Source: Actinoplanes utahensis (GTDB lineage: Bacteria > Actinomycetota > Actinomycetes > Mycobacteriales > Micromonosporaceae). From it: a stretch of 64,000 nt of DNA. Of the stretch, positions 10,809 to 19,085 are shown one piece after another. Location of the stretch: the NCBI RefSeq assembly GCF_016862455.1, contig NZ_BOMZ01000015.1, positions 240,036 through 304,035 on the forward strand. The letters are read 5' to 3'. The position numbers were made by a program, and so were the translations under genes. The notes beneath the pieces were generated by a model. The model was given only the letters and a program-made list of their open reading frames with translations. It had not been told where the DNA came from and did no database searches. Every line of letters begins with the position of its first letter. Position 1 is the stretch's first letter.

Positions 10809-11581
10809 TGGGGGTTCACCACCACGAGTTCAGGAACGGAATCGATGAGGATCTGGCGGGCGCCGTCGTCCAGGCCGTCGTCGGTGATCAGGATGTCGGC
10901 GCGGGACAGCGGAACGATCGAGGAGATGCCGACGGTGCCCCACTTGGTGTGGTCGGCGAGCACGACCACACGCTCGGCCGCCTCGACCAGGGCCCGGTTG
11001 ACGTCGGCCTCCATCAGGTTGGGCGTGCTGTAACCGGCGCGCTCGCTCATCCCGTGCACGCCCAGGAACAGCACGTCCAGGTGCAGGGCGCCGATGGCGG
11101 CGACGGCCACCGGGCCGACGAGAGCGTCAGAGGGGGTACGCGTCCCGCCGGTCAGGATCACGGTCTGGTCCGCCCGGCCGCCCCGGTAGAAGACGTCGGC
11201 GACCGGGATCGAATTCGTCACCACGGTCAGCGCGGGGACGTCGACGAGACGCTCGGCGAGCTCCGCGGTGGTGGTGCCGGCCGAGAGCGCGATCGCGTCA
11301 CCGGGCGACACCAGCGCGGCGGCCCGCATCGCGATCGCCGCCTTCTCCTCGCGCTCGCGCACCGACTTGGCGGTGAAGCCCGGCTCGTGTGCCGAACCGG
11401 GACTGACCGTGGTCGCGCCGCCATGTACTTTCGCCAGCAGGCCGCGCTCAGCGAGCGCCTCCAGGTCGCGGCGGATGGTCATGTCGGAGACGCTGAACTC
11501 GGTGGCCAGCTCGGTCACCCGGACGCCACCGCTGGCGCGCACCCGATCAAGGATGGCGGCCTGGCGCTGCGGTGCCAGCAT
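10805..11581 (-). CDS. DeoR-family transcriptional regulator
   Basis: A 258-residue regulator. The N-terminal winged helix (about residues 8-60) has the signature TIRRDLEALAERGLLAKVHGGA. The C-terminal DeoRC sugar-phosphate sensor domain has AIALSAGTTTAELA and the VVVLADHTKWG segment. It is probably the local regulator of galT, with which it overlaps by 4 nt, and the effector is likely a sugar phosphate such as galactose-1-phosphate (family inference). The start codon is ATG. Confidence 0.93.
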
Positions 11582-11663
11582 CAGCGACCCGCTCGCCTGA
11601 TCCGAACTAATTCCAACACACTCGAACGGTACCCCGTGATCGGGTGAGTGCGAAAGAGTGAGC

Positions 11664-12578
11664 TCAGATACCGCGGCCCCGCTTGTGCAGGGCGGACAGC
11701 ACGTTCTCCACCTTGACCGCCCCGGTCATCGCGGCCAGGGCTATCGCGGCCCGCGGCTCCCGCCAGTTCGCCCGCACCGCCTCCCGGGTGTACCGCCAGG
11801 CCGCGCTCCGGTTCCCGCTCGCCGCCGACCAGCACGCCAGCTGGCCGTAGACCCGGGCCGCGCCGGGCCGGCAGCCGCTGATCTCCGGGTGCCGCCGCAT
11901 CATCCAGCGCAGCGAGGAGATCTTGGTGGCGTACTCGTAGGCGTAGTGCGAGGTCCGGCCCCACAGCACCCGGACCAGCGGTTCGTCCAGATGCACGATC
12001 GGCGCGCGGCGGGCCGCCCTGAGGAGAAGATCCCAGTCCTCGTTCTGGCTGCCCGGCGCATCCTCGGCGACCAGGCCGATCCGCTCCGGGTCCAGGGCCT
12101 CCCGGCGGATCAGGAACGACGACGAGTGCAGCATCGCCATCCGGGACCGGGCCAGGTCCGCCACGGTTACCCGGCTGCGCCCGGCCAGCCGGGGGGTGGT
12201 GCGCCCCTCGTACTCCACCTCGATCGCGCAGGTGGCGAACTCGGCCTCCGGCTCGGCCAGCAGCGCGGCGACCTGGCGGCGCAGCTTGTCCGGCGTCCAC
12301 TGATCGTCGTCGTCACAGAATGCGGTCAGCTCGGTGTCGAGCGCCAGCAGGCCGGTGTTGCGGGCGCCCGCCAGCCCGGCGGCCCGCCAGTTGGTCAGCA
12401 CCAGCACCGGGACGCCGTCGGTGGAGGCGAGCAGATAGTCCGGCTCGGTCTGGTCGTAGACCACGACGACCTTCAGCTCACCCGGATAGCGCTGCCCGCG
12501 GACCGCGTCGATCGCGCGGCGCACCAGCTCGGGACGGTTGCGGGTGGGGATCACGACCCCGACCGACGGCCAGTTCAT
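11664..12578 (-). CDS. Family 2 glycosyltransferase
   Basis: About 304 residues, GT-A fold. It starts with VGVVIPTRNRPELV, contains the metal/nucleotide-sugar acidic cluster FCDDDDQW (DXD) near residue 93 and the acceptor-side NEDWDLLLRA motif near residue 190. It probably transfers a sugar from an NDP-sugar to a growing glycan on the cytoplasmic side of the membrane. Two consecutive ATGs are possible. The one ending at 12581 overlaps the upstream sulfotransferase stop (ATGA), while the next (12578) is better spaced from GGAGG, so I use the latter. The donor sugar cannot be told from sequence. It is coupled to the sulfotransferase. Confidence 0.88.
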   Translation of the reverse strand: MNWPSVGVVIPTRNRPELVRRAIDAVRGQRYPGELKVVVVYDQTEPDYLLASTDGVPVLVLTNWRAAGLAGARNTGLLALDTELTAFCDDDDQWTPDKLRRQVAALLAEPEAEFATCAIEVEYEGRTTPRLAGRSRVTVADLARSRMAMLHSSSFLIRREALDPERIGLVAEDAPGSQNEDWDLLLRAARRAPIVHLDEPLVRVLWGRTSHYAYEYATKISSLRWMMRRHPEISGCRPGAARVYGQLACWSAASGNRSAAWRYTREAVRANWREPRAAIALAAMTGAVKVENVLSALHKRGRGI

Positions 12579-13510
12579 CATGCCTCCGATGAGATGTGGA
12601 TCGGGTAGCCGTACGCCCGGAGAAGGGGTCCGCAGACCGCGCCCACCAGCCTGCGCTGGGAGCCCGGCAGCGCACGCACCCAGGCGTCGTCGTGCCGCAG
12701 CGGCAGCCGCCCGACGGTGAACCGCATCGGGTTGCCCGCCGCGCTGTGCCCGACCCCCAGGTCGGCGTGCCCGCTGCGGAGGAAGTCCAGGTCGTCCGGG
12801 TGCAGCGGGACGCCCGCGAAGTCGGCCAGGCGGATCAGCCCGGCCCGCGGGTCGGTGAGGAACTCCTCGTAGCGGATCCGGCGGACCGGCACGCCCCGGC
12901 GCGCGAGCAGGCCGAACGCGGCGTTGTGCGCGTTCCACAGCAGCGCCGAGCGGCCGGGGGAGTAGCGGGTCATCTGGTCGGCGCCGTCGGTCTCCGGCCG
13001 GGTCACCGTCTTGGTCCAGGAGTACGCCACCCCGCGCGCGTCCCGGACCACGTGCACCACCCGCAGGTCGACGTCGTCGGCCCAGCGCAGGACGTGGGCC
13101 AGTGCGGAGTGCTTGGAGGAGTCGATCACCACGCGGGCGCCGGACACCTCGGCGGCGGCGGCGTAGACGCGGGCGTAGTACGACGCGTACTCCCGGACCT
13201 CGGGGGAGGCGGCGGTGGCCGTGGCGAGGCGGGGGATGTGCCGGGTCCGTTCGACCGCGTCGCGCAGCGCGTGCACCCGGTCGACGTCCACGTTCGCCCA
13301 GCCGTTGAAGGCGAGATCGCCGACGCGCCGCCAGAACGTGCAGCCGGAGAACCGGGCGCCGCAGCCGCAGCGCTCGTCGTCGCGGACATCGCGTTGCCAC
13401 AGGTGGACGACCTCGCCCAGGGCGCACATGCCGGGCAGTTCGCCAAGCAGCCGTTCGACGAGCGTGGTTCCGCTTCGTCCGAATCCGCCCAAAAACAGCA
13501 CTTGTGCCAC
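12578..13510 (-). CDS. Sulfotransferase (first of two in the locus)
   Basis: A 310-residue PAPS-dependent sulfotransferase. The 5'-phosphosulfate loop is GGFGRSGTTLVERLL at the very N-terminus (residues ~8-22). The 3'-phosphate-binding segment is VIDSSKHS with RVVHVVRDARGVAYSW. A cysteine-rich patch (CGCGARFSGC, ~48-57) could bind metal or form disulfides. It would transfer sulfate from PAPS to a hydroxyl of a carbohydrate or other acceptor. It starts with GTG and its stop overlaps the next glycosyltransferase gene. Acceptor identity is unknown, but pairing with a GT2 and a nearby PAPS-forming gene suggests a glycan. Confidence 0.88.
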   Translation of the reverse strand: MAQVLFLGGFGRSGTTLVERLLGELPGMCALGEVVHLWQRDVRDDERCGCGARFSGCTFWRRVGDLAFNGWANVDVDRVHALRDAVERTRHIPRLATATAASPEVREYASYYARVYAAAAEVSGARVVIDSSKHSALAHVLRWADDVDLRVVHVVRDARGVAYSWTKTVTRPETDGADQMTRYSPGRSALLWNAHNAAFGLLARRGVPVRRIRYEEFLTDPRAGLIRLADFAGVPLHPDDLDFLRSGHADLGVGHSAAGNPMRFTVGRLPLRHDDAWVRALPGSQRRLVGAVCGPLLRAYGYPIHISSEA

Positions 13511-13572
13511 TTTGGCCCGCCTTCATTCGTTTCGCTCTGGTAACGAGTGAAGCAGGGTAAAGGAGGCGTTAG

Positions 13573-14370
13573 GTGAGTATCGAGGCTTTCGACCGTGTGC
13601 ACCTGGACGGAACCGGTATCGACCGGATCACCGAGGACGAGGTCGTGGCCGTGGTGCGCGAGTCCCTGGCCCGTGGCCGCGGCGGCCGGATCATCACCCC
13701 GAACGTCGACATCCTGCGCCGGGCCGCCGCCGACGTCGGCGTCCGCCGGCACCTCGACGACGCCGACCTGATCGTGGCCGACGGCATGCCGCTGATCTGG
13801 GCCAGTCGCCTCGGCGGCGCCCCGCTGCCCGAACGGGTCGCCGGCAGCAGCCTGATCTGGTCGCTCTCGGAGGGCCTCGGCCGCGACGCCCGCTCCGTCT
13901 TCGTGATCGGCGGATCCCCGGCGCGTTCCGGCCGGGAGAGGGACGGCGCCGCCCGGGCGGCCGCCCGGCTCGCCGAGAAGTGCCCCGGCCTGCGGATCGC
14001 CGGAACGATCAGCCCCGATTACGGTTTCGAGGAGGACGAGGCGAGTTATGCCGCGGTGTGCGCGCGGGTCGTCGCCGCCCGGCCGGACATGGTCTTCGTC
14101 GGCCTCGGTTTCCCCAAGCAGGAGATCGTGATCGAGCGGCTGCGGCCGCAACTGCCGGACGCCTGGTTCGTCGGATGCGGCGCCGCGGTCAACTTCGTCG
14201 CCGGCGACGTGGAACGGGCGCCCCGCTGGATGCAGCGCACCGGCCTGGAATGGGCCCACCGCCTCGGCGTCGAGCCGCGCCGCCTGGCCGGCCGCTATCT
14301 GCGGCACGACGCCCCTTACGCCCTGCGCCTCCTGGCGGCGGCGCCGCGCCGCCGAGCGCGGCGGGCCTGA
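13573..14370 (+). CDS. WecG/TagA/CpsF-family glycosyltransferase
   Basis: A 265-residue protein of family GT26, which typically adds a ManNAc, ManNAcA or glucose residue to an undecaprenyl-linked primer. Motifs: TPNVDILRRA near residue 40, DADLIVADGMPLIWASR, FVIGGSP, and FVGLGFPKQE with GCGAAVNFVAG. It starts at GTG 13573 and is divergent from the sulfotransferase/GT2 pair. The last 55 bp overlap the end of the convergent DUF4262 gene. In this locus it probably adds the second sugar of the lipid-linked repeat unit. No initiating sugar-phosphate transferase is present in the window. Confidence 0.92.
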   Translation: MSIEAFDRVHLDGTGIDRITEDEVVAVVRESLARGRGGRIITPNVDILRRAAADVGVRRHLDDADLIVADGMPLIWASRLGGAPLPERVAGSSLIWSLSEGLGRDARSVFVIGGSPARSGRERDGAARAAARLAEKCPGLRIAGTISPDYGFEEDEASYAAVCARVVAARPDMVFVGLGFPKQEIVIERLRPQLPDAWFVGCGAAVNFVAGDVERAPRWMQRTGLEWAHRLGVEPRRLAGRYLRHDAPYALRLLAAAPRRRARRA

Positions 14371-14879
14371 GCGCCCGGGACGCCGCGGAACCGGGCGCAG
14401 CGCTGCCCGGCTCGCAGCCGGATCGCGCCGATCGTGGGCTGTGGATGACCGGCCGCGTCATAGCCGCTCTGCCAGGGGAACCGGTCGTCCGGATCGGGCC
14501 AGGCGAGCTGCAGCAGGCGGACCCGGTCGTCGCCGTAACGCATCAGGGCGGCGCCCGGGAACAGCGTCTCGCTGATCCCGCCCGCCACGACCCGGACCTC
14601 CTGATCCACGATCAGGCCGCGGATGCTCTGCCCGTGCCGCAGCAGCAGGGCCTCGTCGACGACCCGGCCGGCCACCTCGTTGAGCAGCAGATGGCCGGTC
14701 TCCGGCGGCAGGCCGGCGATGGTGAGCTCGGGAAACCCGTAACCGGTTAGGCCGACCGTGTAGGCGAACGGAACCGTGCCCTCCGGATCGTCCTCCTCCG
14801 GCAGCACGTGCACCACCGCCCAGCCGAACCTGCCGATGATCTCGCTCTGCTCGTCGAAGAAGTCGTCGAGGTAGGACAT
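14316..14879 (-). CDS. DUF4262 domain-containing protein
   Basis: A 187-residue protein. The first ~140 residues match the DUF4262 layout (FGWAVVHVLPEEDDP, FAYTVGLTGYGFPELTIAGLP, GAALMRYGDDRVRLLQLAWPD). The final ~40 residues are Arg/Ala-rich and run antisense through the end of the convergent GT26 gene. The function of the family is not established. I use the ATG at 14877-14879, which begins MSYLDDFF; an upstream in-frame start would add 18 poorly conserved residues. It lies between polysaccharide genes but is not coupled to them. Confidence 0.82.
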   Translation of the reverse strand: MSYLDDFFDEQSEIIGRFGWAVVHVLPEEDDPEGTVPFAYTVGLTGYGFPELTIAGLPPETGHLLLNEVAGRVVDEALLLRHGQSIRGLIVDQEVRVVAGGISETLFPGAALMRYGDDRVRLLQLAWPDPDDRFPWQSGYDAAGHPQPTIGAIRLRAGQRCARFRGVPGAQARRARRRGAAARRRRA

Positions 14880-14988
14880 CGCATGACCCCCGTTGGCTCG
14901 GCACGGTGTCTGACAGAGCCAACTATGGAACACACGTACGACATTTTTCCGGGGATCCGCCGTGCAAGGCGGATCCCCGGTCGAGCGA

Positions 14989-15981
14989 TCAGCGGTTGAA
15001 GTAGGGGTCTTTCGCGAGGCGGAGGAACTGCTTGAAGGCCCGGTCGTCGCCGATCAGGCGGAACTGCTGGTTGGGGCTGTTGCCCTCGGGGTTCGACTCG
15101 AAGTAGGCGACCGCCTTGATCTGCCGGTTCGCCTTGAAGGTCCGCTCGGCGTCCTTCAGCCACGCCGCCCGGGCCGCCGACCCCCACGCCCGGGCCACCC
15201 CGAACTCGCCGATCACGATCGGTTTCGGCCGCTTGGCCGCCCACTCCAGGAACGGCCCCATCAGCGTGCCGATCGGCTGGAAGTCGAACCCGGCGTAGAC
15301 ATCCACGCAGGTCCAGTCGACCTGATCGTCACCGGGGTAGAACTGCGGTGCGTCCCCCCGGACGAAACCCTCGGCGGTCGGGCACCACACCCAGGACACG
15401 TTGTCGGCCCGCTCCTCGCGGAACAGCTTCCGCACGTACCGCCAGGCGGCGATGTAGTCCTCGCCGGACCACATGGTGGCCCGCAGGTTGGGCCGGTCCA
15501 TCTCCCAACGCATCCGCAGCATCACCGGCTTCTTGATCGCGCGGATCGCGACCGCCTGCTTACGGATCAGGTCGTCGTGCTCGCCGGTCAGGATCGACCG
15601 GTTGTCACCGGTCGCCCAGCTGATCATCAGGGACGCCCCGTCGGACAGGAAGGCCTGGTCCGACGGGGTGCCCATCATCTGCTCGAAGCGCCGGTACGTG
15701 TTGATGAAGTCCAGCTTGCGCCCCATCGACTGTTCCAGCCCGGCGACCGCGGTGAGCCGCCCGACGTGGGTGAGCTCGTCCGGCTTGATCCACGCCCCGA
15801 ACAGCGCGCCCCGGCGCGGCGGCTTGAACGGCCCGGCCTGGAACGGCCCCGGCTGCACCGCCACGGCCCGCGGCGCAGCGGACAGGTCGGGCGAGGGCGC
15901 CGGCGGCGGTGGCGGGTCGTCGCCGCCCCAGCCGCAGCCGCCCAGCAGCAGGACGAGCAGGATCGCCAGACCCCTACGCAT
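14989..15981 (-). CDS. GH26-like glycoside hydrolase lipoprotein
   Basis: A 330-residue exported lipoprotein: signal peptide MRRGLAILLVLLLGGC with lipobox LGGC (Cys16), then a Pro-rich linker, then a TIM-barrel-type domain. Candidate acid/base Glu is in MLRMRWEMDR (~residue 160) and candidate nucleophile Glu in VIGEFGVARAWG (~residue 255). This pattern is seen in GH26 beta-mannanase/endoglycanase-like proteins of actinomycete exopolysaccharide loci. It probably trims or processes the glycan outside the membrane. It is the last gene of the eight-gene operon, and its start overlaps the methyltransferase stop by 8 nt. Substrate specificity is unknown. Confidence 0.82.
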   Translation of the reverse strand: MRRGLAILLVLLLGGCGWGGDDPPPPPAPSPDLSAAPRAVAVQPGPFQAGPFKPPRRGALFGAWIKPDELTHVGRLTAVAGLEQSMGRKLDFINTYRRFEQMMGTPSDQAFLSDGASLMISWATGDNRSILTGEHDDLIRKQAVAIRAIKKPVMLRMRWEMDRPNLRATMWSGEDYIAAWRYVRKLFREERADNVSWVWCPTAEGFVRGDAPQFYPGDDQVDWTCVDVYAGFDFQPIGTLMGPFLEWAAKRPKPIVIGEFGVARAWGSAARAAWLKDAERTFKANRQIKAVAYFESNPEGNSPNQQFRLIGDDRAFKQFLRLAKDPYFNR

Positions 15982-16708
15982 TGATCCGCCGGGCCGTGTA
16001 GAGGACGTTCACCGCGTACGAGTCGCTGCCCGGCAGCCTGCGGGCCGCCGCGTCGGCGAGACGAGCCACCCGGTGGTCGTGCAGCGACGGGGTCAGCATC
16101 GAGAAGCCCTTCCGGCCGACGATCTCGAAACCGTGCCGGGCCAGCAGCCGTTCCACCTGCTCGTGGGAGAGCTCGGCGAACCAGCGCTGCCCGTTGTGCC
16201 GCCGGGCCCGCAGGTGCCGCACCGAGCCGGCGTTGCCGTGGTTCTCCACCACGAGCAGCCCGGATCCGCGGTGCGGCAGCACCTTGGCGGCGAAGGCCAG
16301 GGCCCGGTCCCGGACGGCGTCGTCGACGTTGAGCAGCAGCCGGAAGATCGTCACGATCGCCGGGAAGCCGGCCGCCACCGGCTGTGGCACCGGGCCGTCC
16401 GGGTCGACGCGGTGCCAGGTGGCCCGGGAGCCGACCTCGGCCGCCTTCGCCATCATCTCGGCCGACGTGTCGTACCCGTGCGCCTCCCGCACCAGCCCGT
16501 GCAGCGCCCGGATCGCCCGCCCGGTGCCGCAGGCGAAGTCGTGCTGGACCGGCGGCCGGTCCGGGAACTCGCGGCGGATCAGGGCCCGCAGATGATCCCG
16601 TTGCCGGTCGTTGATCCGCGACGCGTAGCTGTCCGGGGCGTACGTCACGGTCTCGTATTTCTCGACCGCCTCGGTGTCCTGGAAAACCTCGGTGTAGTCG
16701 CTGGTCAA
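15974..16708 (-). CDS. SAM-dependent class I methyltransferase
   Basis: A 244-residue Rossmann-fold methyltransferase. SAM motif I is HDFACGTGRAIRAL (~residue 56), the acidic residue of motif II lies in HGYDTSAEM, and there is a post-motif strand LLVVENHGN. TTG at 16706-16708 is taken as the start because GGAGGAAG precedes it and its TTGA overlaps the flippase stop. Within a polysaccharide operon it most plausibly methylates a sugar hydroxyl, but small-molecule or lipid acceptors cannot be excluded. Confidence 0.85.
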   Translation of the reverse strand: MTSDYTEVFQDTEAVEKYETVTYAPDSYASRINDRQRDHLRALIRREFPDRPPVQHDFACGTGRAIRALHGLVREAHGYDTSAEMMAKAAEVGSRATWHRVDPDGPVPQPVAAGFPAIVTIFRLLLNVDDAVRDRALAFAAKVLPHRGSGLLVVENHGNAGSVRHLRARRHNGQRWFAELSHEQVERLLARHGFEIVGRKGFSMLTPSLHDHRVARLADAAARRLPGSDSYAVNVLYTARRINA

Positions 16709-18204
16709 CTCTTCCTCCTAAATGCGCCGAGCATCAGCCGTCCGCGTAGCAGCCAGGCCCCCATGGCGTAGGCCGGGACGGCGGCCACGAGAGCCGCCGG
16801 AAAGAACAGGACAGGTCCGAAGCACCCGGCGGCCAGCAGTGCCGCGGTGCGGGTGCCCGGCCCGAACGGGTGCATACCGGTGCCGCGGTGGACCTGGGCC
16901 AGCGGCAGCAGGTTGTTCACGACCATGGCCCCGGCCAGGCCGAACGCCGCTCCGAGCGCGCCGAATCGGGGGATCAGCAGCACGTCCAGCCCGACCGTGA
17001 CGGTCAGGGCGATCAGGACGTTGCCGAGGTTCGCCGAGGTGCGGCCGGCCATCGCGAGCACCATGTCGACCATGCCGCAGCCGGTCGCCACCAGCATCGC
17101 GGCGGCCAGCACCAGCACCACCGGGGCGCCGGCGGCGTACTCCGGTCCGAAGATCCGCAGGTAGTACGGGGCGAACGCGGCCACCAGCAGGCAGACCGGC
17201 CAGGTCACCAGCACCAGCCAGCCGGTGGCGATCTGGTAGAGCCGCTTCGCGCCGGCCGTGTCGCCGGTGCTCAGCGCCTCGGCCAGCCGTGGCTGCACCG
17301 ACTGCGACAGCCCTTGGTTGGCGAACTGGACCAGCACCACGAACCGCCCGGCCACCGCGTAGATCGCGGCCGGCGCCAGTCCGCCCAGCGCCGCCACCAG
17401 CAGCACGTCCACCCGCTGGAGCGCGAGCTGAGCCACCGCGGCCACCGCCCGCGGACCGGTGAAGACCCAGAAGTCCCGGCGCAGGGTCCGCCGCTCGGCC
17501 CGGGTCGCGTTCCGTTCGCGATCGACCCCGGCGGTGTACGCCCTCCGCGCCGCGAACCCGGCCAGGACCACCACCGGCAGGTACGGCGCGGCCCAGGCGA
17601 ACGCGAAGACCGGCAGCGAGGCCGCCGCCCACGACGCGGCCACCCCGGCCGCGCACACGGCCAGCACCTGCAGCCCGCTGCGCAGCACCCGGTCCAGCAG
17701 CACGGTCGGCCGCATGATCCGGTAGCCGCGGGTGACGGTCAGCAGCACGTCGGTGAGCGCCTGCAACGGGACGAACACGGCCAGCACCCGCAGCCCGGTG
17801 GTGTGCACGGCCACCACCTCCGGCGACTCGCCCGCGGTGAGGTGGGCGATCCCCGGCGCGGCCAGCCACATCCCGAGCGCGAGGGCCACCGAGAACACCG
17901 CGACCGGGGGGATGCCGGCCCGCAGACAGGCGCCGAGCAGGTGGTCCTGCCCGGTGGCCCGCAGCCGGGCCGGCCAGTAGACCAGCCCGGTCTGCGTACC
18001 CAGCTTGGCCAGGCCCCCGGCCAGCACGAACGCGGCGGTGGCGGCGAAGAACGCGCCGGCCTCGGCGGTCGGCAGCGTGCGGGCCACGACCCAGGTGACG
18101 ATCACCCCGGCGCCGCCGGCCAGCACCGAACCGGCCATGTTGGCCAGCCCGCCACGGGCCGCGCCGCGGGCGCTCGCGGGCCGCTCGGTGGTGCCCGCCG
18201 TCAC
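16705..18204 (-). CDS. Polysaccharide flippase (Wzx/MurJ-like, MOP superfamily)
   Basis: A 499-residue integral membrane protein with about 12-14 hydrophobic segments. It begins near GGLANMAGSVLAGGAGVIVTW and contains the inter-lobe region with VGRFVVLVQFANQGLSQSVQPRL typical of MOP flippases (shown here as scattered conserved residues F, Q, P). It would translocate lipid-linked repeat units across the cytoplasmic membrane. The true start is the GTG at 18202-18204, which overlaps the sulfotransferase stop (GTGA); the long upstream extension of the open frame is only the antisense shadow of that gene. Its stop overlaps the methyltransferase TTG. Confidence 0.9.
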   Translation of the reverse strand: MTAGTTERPASARGAARGGLANMAGSVLAGGAGVIVTWVVARTLPTAEAGAFFAATAAFVLAGGLAKLGTQTGLVYWPARLRATGQDHLLGACLRAGIPPVAVFSVALALGMWLAAPGIAHLTAGESPEVVAVHTTGLRVLAVFVPLQALTDVLLTVTRGYRIMRPTVLLDRVLRSGLQVLAVCAAGVAASWAAASLPVFAFAWAAPYLPVVVLAGFAARRAYTAGVDRERNATRAERRTLRRDFWVFTGPRAVAAVAQLALQRVDVLLVAALGGLAPAAIYAVAGRFVVLVQFANQGLSQSVQPRLAEALSTGDTAGAKRLYQIATGWLVLVTWPVCLLVAAFAPYYLRIFGPEYAAGAPVVLVLAAAMLVATGCGMVDMVLAMAGRTSANLGNVLIALTVTVGLDVLLIPRFGALGAAFGLAGAMVVNNLLPLAQVHRGTGMHPFGPGTRTAALLAAGCFGPVLFFPAALVAAVPAYAMGAWLLRGRLMLGAFRRKS

Positions 18205-19085
18205 CCGCGGCGCCAGACGGGCGTGTGCCCCAGCCAGGTGGCCAGCGCCTCGTCGTGCGACCGGTAGTGCTCGCTCAGCTCGCGGCGCAGCCCCGGGTCC
18301 ATGTCGGCCTGCCGGGGGCGGGCGTTGTGCCGCTCGAACGGCGGCCGCTCCAGGCCGGCCGGCAACCCGAGGAACCCGCACACCTCGTCGTAGACGGCCT
18401 CCGGCTCGGTGAAGAAGCGCTCGCTCTCCACCACGTGGATCCGCTCCCGGCCGACGTGCTGGGCCATCACGCTCAGGTAGCGGGCGTACTCGCCGCGGGC
18501 CCGGTAGGCGTGGTGCTGGTGGGCGAAGCTGTAGAACGCCGGGTCGAGAGCGAGCCGTTCCTCCTGGCGGTGCAGCCGGGCCGGCTCCAGGGTCAGGGCC
18601 GCCCCGAAATCCTGCTCGGTCTCGTAACCTCGGGCCACCTCGTGGTGGTGCTGCGAGTAGGCGCGTTCCACCGGGTCCCGGACCAGGACCACGAGCTTGC
18701 TGTACGGCAGGTCGCGCGCGATCCGGGCGGCGGCCTGCGGGTGGTACATGTAGTACGGGCTGGATTCGAAGGTCTGCGCGCGTACCCCGTACCGCTCGCC
18801 GATCCGCTCGGCGCTGCGCAGCAGCGGAAAGTGCCCGCGGTACCACTCGGGTCCCCGCTTGTACGACGTGTCGAAGTAGTGCACACCCTTGTGCAGGACC
18901 GCCTTGAGCACCACCGGATGCGCGGCCAGCGCGCGGTACAGCGACGTGGTGCCGCAGCGCTGCCCGCCACAGATCAGGAAGGACGGCAGCATCCGGCTGT
19001 CCGAGGTGAGCCGTCCGTAGGATCGGGTCCCCAGGTGCACGACCCGTTTCACCGGCGCCGGCAGATTGCGCACGTTCACGGCCAC
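18201..19085 (-). CDS. Sulfotransferase (second, heparan-sulfotransferase-like)
   Basis: A 294-residue sulfotransferase of the Sulfotransfer_1 type. The 5'-PSB loop is ICGGQRCGTTSLYRAL near residue 40. The 3'-PB motif is KLVVLVRDPVERAYSQ near residue 130, followed by HHHEV. The C-terminal PAPS-site region has the SERFF and GLP pattern. This arrangement resembles carbohydrate sulfotransferases such as bacterial NodH-like and heparan O-sulfotransferases. The GTG start abuts the stop of the phosphotransferase-like gene, and its own stop overlaps the flippase start, so it is part of the operon core. It probably sulfates the repeat unit in the cytoplasm before export. Confidence 0.9.
   Translation of the reverse strand: MAVNVRNLPAPVKRVVHLGTRSYGRLTSDSRMLPSFLICGGQRCGTTSLYRALAAHPVVLKAVLHKGVHYFDTSYKRGPEWYRGHFPLLRSAERIGERYGVRAQTFESSPYYMYHPQAAARIARDLPYSKLVVLVRDPVERAYSQHHHEVARGYETEQDFGAALTLEPARLHRQEERLALDPAFYSFAHQHHAYRARGEYARYLSVMAQHVGRERIHVVESERFFTEPEAVYDEVCGFLGLPAGLERPPFERHNARPRQADMDPGLRRELSEHYRSHDEALATWLGHTPVWRRG

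Noticed and set aside
11664..13526. A 620-codon fusion frame containing the GT2 sequence at its C-terminus
   Set aside because: The N-terminal half is the out-of-frame sulfotransferase gene. The GT2 begins at the ATG/ATG at 12576-12581, where GGAGG and the overlapping stop fit.
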